From: Chitinophaga sp. GbtcB8
GTDB lineage: Bacteria > Bacteroidota > Bacteroidia > Chitinophagales > Chitinophagaceae
Direction of reading: 5' to 3'
DNA: 64,000 nt
NCBI RefSeq assembly: GCF_019091455.1
Contig: NZ_JAGXJN010000007.1
Span: 62,001 to 126,000, forward strand
The position numbers were made by a program, and so were the translations under genes. The notes under the pieces are model-generated. The model searched no databases. It had not been told where the DNA came from and worked only from the letters and a program-made list of their open reading frames with translations. Below, one piece after another: positions 9,201 to 18,100 of this stretch (its first letter is position 1; each line of letters opens with the position of its first letter).

Positions 9201-12055
9201 CGCAGCACTTTATTAATAATGCTTAAAGTAGCAACGTCAGTGGCATTTTTCGCGATGGTTTTTATAGTATGTACCTGCGTATTACAGGTATCTCCATCAT
9301 CAATGGTGATGAGCTGCCCGGCATTTACAGTACGCATGTTCAGCAGCGCTAACATTTCCTCATAGGAAAGGCCGGTGCGGTCCAGGAAAGCGCGTACATT
9401 ATTCATGTCTGTAAGCGTTGCTGTGCCCCATATCTTCTTCTGCAGGGCCAAGGCATCTACCACCGGTGTAATGGCGGCATCATTCACCACCAGGTCTGCC
9501 GACATACCCGGCCAGCCGAACCAGGCTGCTGCCATTTGTCTTTTCCAGGCATCCTCATTCAGCGGGTTATTCACCGGCTTAAAGGTTTCTATGAGCGCTG
9601 AACGGGAGATCTGTAAGTGATCCAGGTAAGCCCGGCCCTCCTCTTCCCACAGGTGGAAAGGCAGCTCAAAGGGTATGCCCGTTGCCGTTAGTGGATTGGC
9701 CAGCTTATCATATGCAGCAGGTATTACGTTAGCAGGGTTGGCACGTAGCTCTTCCTGGGTGCCAACGGTTTGGAAACCGCCTGCTACACCGGCTACTGCG
9801 CTTTCCAGTATTTCATTCACTACATCAATGTAAGGTAATGGGGTGTTGGTATTATCGCAGTTCAGCTTGAGCTTGGCTATATCCGGGCGGCGTAACAGCA
9901 GCACATCCCGTACGGGCTTGTTATCTGTTGTATTACGTTCTTTCAGGAATTGCAGCAGGTCTACCATATAAGCTGCGGGGCTGTATACGGAGCGGCAATG
10001 TGCGCACTCGCAAAAATCATTGGAGCCGAACAGCTTTTCCAGGTTCGGGAAGTTTACCAGCTTATCTTTTAGCTGGTCTTTGGCTGCATCCAGGAAATTG
10101 CCTACTGCGGCGGGGTTCACCACGTTAAAGGCATAGTTCAGCTGGGAGAACAGGGCTACGGAGCCGGCATAACTTTTTTCAGATATTTCAAATACGCGGG
10201 CTGCTTCTGCGCCTGTGAGCTTGCCGGTGGTATCTTCCCCTTCCGTGCCCTTGATCACATAACGGTCCATGAACACGGTGCGGCCCATGCGGTAGATCTG
10301 TTTGGCGCTGTGAATATTATCATGCAGCAGTGTTTTCAGCGTGTCTTTATTATCCGTAAGGCGCAGCACACGTTGCAGCTGTTTCAGCGGAATGCGCAGC
10401 ACAGCGGGGTCCAGGCCATTTAGTTTTTCTTTATTGGCCGGGTCAGTGAGGTAGTTATCTATGTTTGTTTTTTTCAGGTCAAAGTCCGGGCTAGCTGCCA
10501 GGAACCTGGCGGTTTCTTCCCGGTTAGGGATGTTAAAGTCTGCTTCATCTGCCAGTTTTTTGGCGATGCCTGCGGTGAGGTAAGCGGTGTCAAAATTGCT
10601 ATCTATGATGGTGGCGTAAATGTTGATGGCTTCTGCATCTGTCATTTGCCCATCCTTGATATTATCCGGAAAACCGGGGCTGCCGGGCGGCTGGTGCACT
10701 TTGGTAATAAGGGCTACCCAATCTTTCAGCAGGAACTTTGCAAAATCTGCGATCTCCATTTTAGGATCTGCATCCAGCTGGGCTTTAAGGGCTGTTAATA
10801 CCGGCGGATGGTTCTTTACCAGGGAACCTATTTCCAGCGTGGTGCGCACACTTTTTATTTCCTCGGGGGTAAGCATTTTCTTCACTTCTTCCTTATCCCA
10901 GAAAAGGGATAATGCTGCATCATGTTTGGTGAGCAAACCGGCCAGGGGCTGCTGTTTGTCTACCGGCAGCTTGGCTATATCCAGTAAGGTTTTTAAAGGT
11001 GTTTTGCCTACAATGAAGGGTATGTTCAGCGCTTCGGCTGTTTCCAGGTCCTGCAGCTGTTTTACAAAACCGGCAATTTGCGCATCTATCACCTGATCTA
11101 CTGTTTGCGTGGTGCCGGGCGGTATTACGCGGGATACGGGGAAGCTGTTAATGTCTACTGCAGCGCGTAATGTTTTTTGCTGCATTTCCGGTGAAATAGA
11201 CAGTATGCGGAAATAAATGAAATCCGTTACAGCCTGCAGCCCCGCTACCTTGCTTTCTGCCAGCAGGTCGGCCGGCATATCACCCGGCTGTTTTTGCCGC
11301 AGGAAACCAAAGATCACTCTAGCGGGTACTTTTTTAGCGACTTCTATTTTAAAGGCAATGATCAGGAACAGGAGCTTTTGCGTGGTGATGGAGGATGCGC
11401 CTGAAAGGAACAGGATATCCTTTTCAAACGCGGCAGGGTCCTGCCCTGTGCCCAGGGAAGCAATGGCTTTATCTTTACCGATCTTGTTCTGCAAAATATC
11501 TACCCAGGATTCAAATTCAGAACGGCCCAGGTATTTACCGCCGCCATATACCACGTTCTGCTCCAGCTCCAGGCTTACTGCAAAAATGGTAGGCGTTTCA
11601 TAGGGCAGACCTGCGGGGTTGGTTATTACTATCACGATATCCACTCTTTCACCGGCGGGTTTGTAGGAAACCTGGTAAGCGCCATCAGCCGCGGTGGTGG
11701 CTACTCCCAGGCTGGTGCGCGCGGTAAAGGTCACTTTAAATACTTCTACCTTATAACCTGCTGCAGGTTTGCTGTTCTCATCACTTATCTTTCCCTTGAT
11801 CACGGCATCCTGCACCACATCTCCGGCAGCTACGGCATTGCGGATAGCCGTGGCCGTTGCATCATCCAGCTTACCGGTTGGTTTAAGACCATACTTCTTT
11901 TGTATGGCGGTGATCTTGGCTGAAGTATCGGGGCCAAAGGTACCGGACTTATATTCTTTGGGGTGGATGACCAGCCCCAGCTTATTCATTTGCTTGTGCA
12001 GTGATGTAACCGGTTGCCCACGGAAGCCTTTTTGAAGGTTAACGGGAATAGCCAT
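3269..12055 (-). CDS. Tc toxin subunit TcA (pore-forming translocation subunit)
   Basis: A 2928-residue TcA homologue, longer than Photorhabdus TcdA1 (2516). TcA forms a pentameric bell that binds the target membrane, inserts a channel and passes the TcC cargo. Residues about 10-75 form a PG_binding_1-like domain and 80-165 a carboxypeptidase-regulatory-like beta domain, both unusual additions. Near 680-700 is the VRP1/SpvA-type signature (CECAHC then SPAAYMVDLL). ABC_toxin_N sequence lies at about 1440-1560 and neuraminidase-like sequence at 1590-1800. Helical hairpins expected for the channel fill about 2300-2570, with coiled-coil segments and a glycine-rich hydrophobic stretch near 2420-2450. 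The C-terminal 330 residues match the TcB-binding domain. The ATG at 12055 is 45 bases after the TcB-TcC stop, and no signal peptide is present, as usual for Tc toxins. Confidence 0.93.
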   Translation of the reverse strand: MAIPVNLQKGFRGQPVTSLHKQMNKLGLVIHPKEYKSGTFGPDTSAKITAIQKKYGLKPTGKLDDATATAIRNAVAAGDVVQDAVIKGKISDENSKPAAGYKVEVFKVTFTARTSLGVATTAADGAYQVSYKPAGERVDIVIVITNPAGLPYETPTIFAVSLELEQNVVYGGGKYLGRSEFESWVDILQNKIGKDKAIASLGTGQDPAAFEKDILFLSGASSITTQKLLFLIIAFKIEVAKKVPARVIFGFLRQKQPGDMPADLLAESKVAGLQAVTDFIYFRILSISPEMQQKTLRAAVDINSFPVSRVIPPGTTQTVDQVIDAQIAGFVKQLQDLETAEALNIPFIVGKTPLKTLLDIAKLPVDKQQPLAGLLTKHDAALSLFWDKEEVKKMLTPEEIKSVRTTLEIGSLVKNHPPVLTALKAQLDADPKMEIADFAKFLLKDWVALITKVHQPPGSPGFPDNIKDGQMTDAEAINIYATIIDSNFDTAYLTAGIAKKLADEADFNIPNREETARFLAASPDFDLKKTNIDNYLTDPANKEKLNGLDPAVLRIPLKQLQRVLRLTDNKDTLKTLLHDNIHSAKQIYRMGRTVFMDRYVIKGTEGEDTTGKLTGAEAARVFEISEKSYAGSVALFSQLNYAFNVVNPAAVGNFLDAAKDQLKDKLVNFPNLEKLFGSNDFCECAHCRSVYSPAAYMVDLLQFLKERNTTDNKPVRDVLLLRRPDIAKLKLNCDNTNTPLPYIDVVNEILESAVAGVAGGFQTVGTQEELRANPANVIPAAYDKLANPLTATGIPFELPFHLWEEEGRAYLDHLQISRSALIETFKPVNNPLNEDAWKRQMAAAWFGWPGMSADLVVNDAAITPVVDALALQKKIWGTATLTDMNNVRAFLDRTGLSYEEMLALLNMRTVNAGQLITIDDGDTCNTQVHTIKTIAKNATDVATLSIINKVLRLVKKLGWAMWEVDKVIQCGKVGAGTLNIAFLHNLRLFDTLKKRLVLPVDQLLAFYENIDFSSGDALYQRLFLNKAVLNPVNANFEVVKVTAAPVVAKIDDPAVDNRSVVLAGLNITEADMFSILQLLNIPPAATPIYELSLANLSHLFRYSTLAAALNISVKELLVFTSLQGVVKPFDSPDNTLQFIQQFETLQATGITIPEAQTLLKYYPASPLAPADSVITDLINGYRTSIRIIKTEAQLAGTAPADVKLKVENQITQSISDWFTIEVPVLKKVLSGLKLSGVNKLLLDILNDDRLTAPLPADPKKFQFETNKTNFADVYKTLYLLYKIGFLISKLRLNVREMEWLLANAATFNLMPLNDLPVADGQTTGIDKLFNISTIIGYNKLFAQQDQLDFLQVLSGATANPLDVPTWLDGLALLTGWDKAAITKLNTLLKFVNADFIKPAYYQTLYKVFSWIRITGVGPDKLAEWSKAQDLRKEDAQAIKLAVKAKYSNTQWISITQPIQDVLREQKRDALCAYMLANLATAANNWKTKDDLYAWYLVDVEMSSCQLTSRMVQANGSIQLFVQRGFMNLEANNKVIIDSEKDPQWNQWKWMKNYRIWEANRKVFLYPENWIEPELRDNKTPFFQELENDLQQNEITNESVETAFMNYLEKLEAVSRLDICGMFEQQKGPQSIMYVVGRTKGIPHNYYMRKFLNGDRWTAWEKIDADITGEHIMPVMFNNKLHVFWPVFMGEPKPNMTIPPAAAGSLPNAQPDKFWKIQIAWTVFKNGKWQPKKISKEILPTIHYRPDYSYHLKTTNYDNAGELRFHLYYSVSPEFDSQSPAGKQLRHISEFVFNGLTFELFKTDTANTDIYGELGRQVQTLPSGFKQPDFILPTGVHHKYNDLVNDAYGTQPVVAKIADGNRLDDGVVFKTSRTPFSLVIRHQDSQFDSLHPFVFKDRKRSFFIRPTVYYKNGSQFTVTRPASSTAVQYRVGYECFAFYHPMVELFMQKLAGLGVDGILNRATQLANTGFDFKTEYGASSLITGLYPRETVDFNMSGPYAIYNWELFFHIPYFIANKLSQNQRFDEAYRWYNYIFNPAGTYHTDPVTHAEIPTPQRYWITRPFYETTSAQYYQQQIENLMLQISKTNSELEKQIDEWRDNPFNPHLLAQYRTVAYQKNIVMKFIDNLLSWADNLFSQDSMESVNEATQLYVMAAVLLGPRPKIIPSKAPLFEETYESLEPNLDEFSNALVETENFVPVNKTGAVVDAQRVNLPDVDTLYFCIPHNDKLLDYWDKVADRLYKIRHCLNIEGVFRQLALFQPPIDPALLVKAAAAGIDLGSVMEDAGVNAPIYRFNIILSKAQELCNDVKALGGALLSVLEKKDAEGLSLLRATQEIKVLEANQYIRKQQISEVKEQIEGLNRSKITTEARRDYFASRSKVLPQEQLNIDKLNEAQTFQEAAQGVQLAASLIALIPDIDLGVSGFGGSPLAKFKFGGLNLAQAAKASSDVLSFLSLMSQHSSNMAGIKAGHERRWEEWQHQIDMANKELDQIESQITAAEIRLNIATRELDNLGLQISNAHATDEYMRGKYTNQQLYDWMITQISATYFQSYKMAYEVAKKAEKAYRFELGLQDSDFISFGYWDSLKKGLLSGEKLHYDLKRLDIAYLDQNKRQYEITKHISLANLAPQKLADLKNKGTCEIPLAEMLFDLDYPGHYMRRIRSVSISIPCVTGPYTSINATLTLLTNSFRTKTDLQPASLVQDFAAIQSIATSGAQNDSGLFDLNFRDERFLPFEGAGAISTWRLDMPKECNQFDFNTIADVIIHLKYQSREGGSAFKQTVMQQVVTKLPKEGYLLLDAKHEYASAWYKFLHPENNADQQLDIALTKDRFPFFTRSLNVKISNITCYGYMDNMDEYKIQVKPLFGDADTDLLTAARVAGEQWHIADKALPAPAVLAPLQIKIKKTAAAGYKLLTEDEIREMLIVIKYQVNS

Positions 12056-12100
12056 AATAATCTTTTTTGGGGTTTATGGAATTGTGGTTTTTTACATGCT

Positions 12101-15100
12101 TTAAAAATGTCCTACGGCTGATAGTCCTACCTGGCTCTTACTGAAATCAGAGAAATTAGGCACAAAGCCAACAGCAAAGTGGCTCAGCTGTCCCTGGCGG
12201 AAACTAAAGAAAGAGTATCCTACCATTGGGCCGCTGGGCGCTTCTATATCAGATGGTAATTTCAGCTGCTGGCTCATAATTGGCGGTATGGGCGATGGAT
12301 CCTTGATCTTATCCACTCCTGGCATATATGATAATCCAAACACATGCCCGCGCGCGGAGAAACCGCCCGTTGAGCTGGCGCTGAAACCGCCCCATGCATA
12401 CGTTAAGGGGGGTACGTAACCCCATACGGTGCCGCCTATATCATAACCGGAGGTTGATGCTGTACCCGTGGCGCTTACCTTCAGGGAAGGGATGCCAAAT
12501 AAGCGCAGCTGCCCCTGCCCGGTGAAGTAGCCGGTACCATCCAGCAGCGTACCTTTTACGCCTGCGCCAAACTGCACCATCCACATTGCGTTCAGGTCCA
12601 GGTTAGCGCTGAAAGTACCATTACCACCGGGTTGCAGCTTTGCATCTGCATTCAGCTTCAGCTTGGCCAGGTTGCCAACGGAGGCAAAGCTGGAATCCAG
12701 CTGCAGGTGGCCGCCCCATAATTTAAGATCGGTGGTGCCGGTGGCCAGTGTAAAACTGCCGGCAGAGATATTGGTAAGGAAGCGCAGATTACCACGGCCG
12801 GTATACAATACCTGGCTAGCAATAGCCTCCGGATCGCCGGAAGCCAGCTGCCCCTGGTCTTTTACGTATAAGGAGCCTTTTCCGTAGGTGCCTACCCATA
12901 ACCCGCTGCCCACTGTACCAAAGGTTAAGAATCCCCTGCCCTCAATGTTTGCCACACCTTCCCCGAAATTGCTTACCTGCGCATCTCCCAGCACTGAGCC
13001 GGTAGTGCTTAGCTTCAGGGGTGGTAAGGTTAGCAGGAAACCTGTTCTGCCATGAACGTTAGTTACGCCCGGCTCCGGGCTGTCTGAAGAAGAGGTAGAT
13101 AATAAGCGGGTGCCCCGTAAAGGTCCCAGCTTAAAAGTGTTATCCTCCTTTTTGGGTGGCGTGGCGGTTGTAGCAGGATCTGTTCCCTGCGGATCATGCA
13201 GCATAATGGGATTATTGCGGCAGTAGCGGTACAGGTTACCGCCATCTACCATCCCTGCGGGATCGGTGGCTGTCCAGCGGGCCAGCCAGGGCGCATAATA
13301 CCGTGCGCCATGGTAATACAAGCCGCTTTCCTCATCGCGCTCCTTACCGCTGTAACGGTACCGTTTAGGCGTCCCCGTATTATTGCGGGCTGCATGGTAT
13401 GCTGTGCTGCCAAAAGGATAATATTCCTCGTAAGTGATAATGGCAGGACTGGCGGCGCCATCCAGCTCCAGGGAGGCGGTTTCCAAATGGTTGGCATACT
13501 GGTAACGCAGCAGGTCCTTCAGGCCCGCATCATTTCCCTGGGTGCGGGTTTCTGCAATGGCTATACGTTTTTTATCGTCCATGATGTGCAGGGTTTCCCT
13601 TTCCAGGGAGATAACATTGTTCTGCTTTTCGCGGTACACTTCGTAGCTGCCAATGTAGATGCGCTCTTTTACCTGCCCGTTGTTCTCTATTACTTTGCGC
13701 ACCCGCTGCCCGGAAGCATCGTATACGTAATAGGCAATACCGCCACCGCCCAGGTTTACGGTTTGCAGCTGATCCGCAAAGTTCCAGGTAAGGTTAAAGC
13801 TTCCGCTCTGCAGGTTGCGCATATTGCCATGCTCATCATACAGGTAATCCGTGGGCGGTGTATTGTTCACTGTACTATGGAGCAATTGGTTATTGGTGAT
13901 GTTGTATTCAAAGCTACGGGTCCAGCGCAGCTGGAACTGGCCGTTACCGGATTGATGTTTCATGCTGAGCATATTGCCTGCATCATCAAACGTATAACTT
14001 TGAATATAGCGTTGGGTTGCATTGCCATTCCCATTGGGCAAGGGCTGTATGTTATTATCAAACTGACCGGAGAATGGCTGTGCAGCCTGCTCCCGGCCCA
14101 TAGCTTTTATGAGGCGGTAAGTAGCATCGTACACGTATTGCAGATGCGGTTCCACCACGGCATTGTTAAAATAAAAAGTAGGCTGGGCATTGTCCAGCAA
14201 AGCGGTTACGTTGCCTGTGGGGTCGTAGGTATAACGCAGGTCCTGCAAAATATCAGCGCCTGCATTGCGGGTGGTGATCATCCGCATCAGGCGGTAGGTT
14301 TGGGGATCGTACTCATAACGGGTAGCGGTGTTGTTGTCATACACAATCGTTTCCCGCTGCCCTTTTGCATTATAGGTGATGTTCTTTACAAACTCAATGG
14401 TTTCATTACGGCGTACCAGCAGCACCTTCATTTTTTGTAACAGGCCACCTGCATCATAAGCGGGCGTGCTTTTGCTGCCATCTGCATGCGTGATCTGTGT
14501 GGGCCTGCCTAAAGCATCATAGCTGAATGCCTGTGCAAATCCCTGGCTTTCCAGCAAGGTTTCCGGCTGGGGTGTATTCCAGCTCAGCACCTGTTTATAC
14601 TCTTTGGCCAGCAGCTGTAAAGTGGCCAGCGGGGCGCCTTTAAAATCATAACTATCTGTTTGTACGGAGCCGGATTGATCAAGGTGCCGGAAGGTTTTCC
14701 CGCGCAGGTTGCGCTGCTTATCATCCGGCTGGCCTTCGCCATAAACCGTAAGGCTTACCTGTTTTTCCGGGGCGTTTTGCGTTACATCTTCCTTCAGCCA
14801 TTGTTTCAGCGGGCGCTGCAAGCCATCATATTCAACCCGCATGCGGTGTTTACGATCGTCCCAGCCATATGCTTCTTTTGCTGCGGCGTTGCTGAATGTC
14901 CAGCGGCGGCCGGCTTCCATATTCTTCTGATAGAGCTTTTTGCCCAGCATATCGTAAGCATAAACTACTACGGTATTGCCACGGGCATCTATGTGCTGCA
15001 GCTCCTGCCCTTCTATATCCAGTATTACGCGGGTGGCCTGGAAGCTTTGCTGCTCCTGGTTATTATCGTCCAGGAACTTATTGTGCCCAATGGTGTAAAA

Positions 15101-18100
15101 GGGGTGGCCCAGGTTATCAATGTACACCTGCAGGGGGGTATGATCATGTACGGCTGCCTGCTGTGCTGCAGCCTGCTCCTGTGCGCCCATGGCGCCTCCC
15201 AGGCGTTGGGTGTACCAGGTGCTGGCTTTTACATTATCATTTACATCAAAGGTTTGCTGCTGCCAGGTATCAAATACTACGGTTGAAAAAGTACCGTCCG
15301 GCATGTCTGTTTGTATAACACGCCCTAAAGGATCATAGTGCAGCACGGGCGAGAACCCGATCTCTACCAGCGCCTGCGCGCTTTCATAGGCATGCGTTAC
15401 TGCAAAATATGGTTCATATTGTTTAACGGCTTTGCCTTTGTTATTAAAAAGAGTTCTGCCATTGCCTACCCAGCGTGGATTCACATTTTGTACTAATTCC
15501 TTTTGCGCGGTGGCCAGGTTCAGCTGCCAGGCATCGCCGGCTGCGGCCTGTACTTTTTTCATTACCTCCTGCCCCATGCCGCCGGAGTAGGTAAAGCTGT
15601 ATTGTAAGGGGCTATTGGCATTCTGCTTATGATGCACTTCCCGCACAATAGTGGCTACGGCACAGGGTTGTGCGCCCGCGGTATTACGGTAACGCTCTGT
15701 ATCATATACAAAACGGCTGCTGGCATGTTGTAACAGTGCTGCGCCATGCGCTAAGGGATCCGTAAAAAAGTCAGCCACATCGGGGGCCGGCAGGTCTGTT
15801 ACAAAAGCATCCAGGTCATCTGCTTCATTTCCTTTTCCCTTTACTGCCAAACCGGCTACCCAGCCGTGGATATTGAAGCAGGCTTCCGTAATATTATCGT
15901 TGCTGTCTTTGAGGATACGGGGTTGCAGCACCCGGAAATCGAACGCGGTAACAGCCGTAACATTGGTGACCGCATCGGTCATACTGCTTACCAAGAAATG
16001 GTAATTGCTGTAGTACTGCACCGTTGTTTTATTGCCGAAAACATCCACATACTTTTCCGGCAGGTAAAAATGCTGGGGTGCATTGGCTGCATATTCTACA
16101 GTGCCTGAAGGGGCCCACCATTCATTATCTGCATCCGTATCTGGGAAAAGGTTGCTGATCTTCAGCTCATTGCTGCGTATGTACTTAGCCGTTAGCAGCA
16201 TGCTATCATCTACTTTGTTATCCGGTGTGTTATACACTCTAGTAACCAGTGCGCCTGTTAAGGCCAGCTGGTAGCCGGTATGCGGCAACCCCAGGCTTTC
16301 CTGCGTACCGTTGGATAAAGGTCCGCTGAGATCATCTTTATTGTACAGCACACGTGCATGTTTGAGCAATCTTTTTGCGGGCGCATCACCCGGTGTTTGC
16401 TCATAAGCCAGCAAGGCTGCTGTGGTAAAGGCCTGGCGGATGGCTGTTACCTGGAAATAAGTTTGTGCTGCAGTAATACCTGTTAACTCATACAAACGGG
16501 TGCCGGCTGTTGCACGCAGGCGGTAAGCGGTATCGGTGATCACATCATTAGTAAAAGTATTTTGTGCATAGGAGATGCGTACTTTGCTTTGTGCATTCCA
16601 AACTTCATCCGGAAGCCCATCCGGCCGTGTTTTACGGCCATAGCTCACGGTGGCTGCTTCCAGCACATTACCCAGTTCATCTATCACGGTGTTCAGCACA
16701 TGCTGCACACGTACCTCAGCGGGGTTACGCTCATAATGAAAAGTAATGGCTTCACTTTCATGTACCAGGAAGGCAGCAAACGGTTGCTGCCCGCGTGGCT
16801 GCAGCAGCTTAATATGGCAGTTATGCGTGGCTGCCTGGTAAGGCACTTTCTCCTGTGGCGTGCCATCCAGCGCAAATGTTTCCTGCCGCAATACCATGCC
16901 TTTGCAGGCACGTAAGGCTTCCCGCAGCTCTTCGGCCGAGAGGTTATCCGGCAGCAAGGCATCCGGCAAAGCGTATTCCAGGGCTGCTGCGCCGGGCCAG
17001 TATTCATTTGCATAAGCAGTTAATAAGCGCTGCCTGTCAAGGAAAGCGCCGGTATGGAACCAGGTGCGGGTAAGCACCGGCGGCTGGTGCAGGTCCTGCT
17101 CTACAATATTGGAGGCGTCTTTTCTTACCCAGTGCTCAAACTGTTCCGTATCCTGCTGATCTACCCGGCCAAAACCACGGAACTCACGTTCCGCATGATC
17201 GTAATAACCATGGTGATAGCTGTAGGTATTGGCAAATACTACCTTGGTGATCTTATCCTGCACGGTTACCCTGCTCACGCACTGCACCGGGAAGGGTAAA
17301 CGCGTGATCCAGGGCTGGCCGGCAGCTTTGTCCTGCAGGTAAAAGGCTGCAGCGCTTTTATACTCAATGAGGGTTTCCTTACCTAAATTATTTTTGATGC
17401 CGTACAGGATATGCGGTTTCTTTCCACCCATCAGGTCAATATAACGCATAGGGCTATCCGCAAATCCGGGTAAAGGCGATGACCATACAATACAGGAAGT
17501 GCCATTGCCTAGCAGGTCTGCTACTGAGAGCTGGCTGGGCTGCGCTGTAACCGGGAAAGGATCTATATTACAGACGTTGCTCCATGCATTGCCACCCAGG
17601 TTTAACCAGGCGCGGAAACGGTTTTGCCCCAGGTATAAAATATCTGTAGCGCCGGTGCCACTGATATCTGCCAGCTGTAAATAGGCGGGATTAAACAGCG
17701 CGGTGCTGTCAAACAGCGGCGCATTGGGCATATTCACCTTGGCGCCAAAACGGCCATAACCCAGGTTGGGCCAGTAGCAGATCTCCCCATTGCGGATACG
17801 TACAATATCCGTTAACCCATCACCACACATATCTGCCAGGAAAATACTTTGTGTTTCATCTGCAAAAAGAATGGCTGGCCCCTGCTCTTCATCAAAAGGT
17901 TTGGACGCCAGCTCCGGCGCATCATAACCCTGCGTACCCAGTGACGGATACCAGGTAAAAACATTCTCCTCTGACATGAGCAGCTCCGCACGCCCGTCGC
18001 CATTAAGGTCCAGCATTTTCAGGTTGGGATCAGCCAGGTCTATGTTGGGGATGTGCTCAAAACTTTTGAAAGGCCGCCAGTCATTATCATCATCCAGCTC

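Noticed and set aside
13196..14440. Long plus-strand open frame of 414 codons
   Set aside because: It lies fully antisense to the RHS part of the TcB-TcC gene, which has clear domains; its product is low in charge and shows no family motif.
14660..15286. Plus-strand frame of 208 codons
   Set aside because: Antisense to the TcB-TcC gene, hydrophobic only because of the codon bias of the opposite strand.
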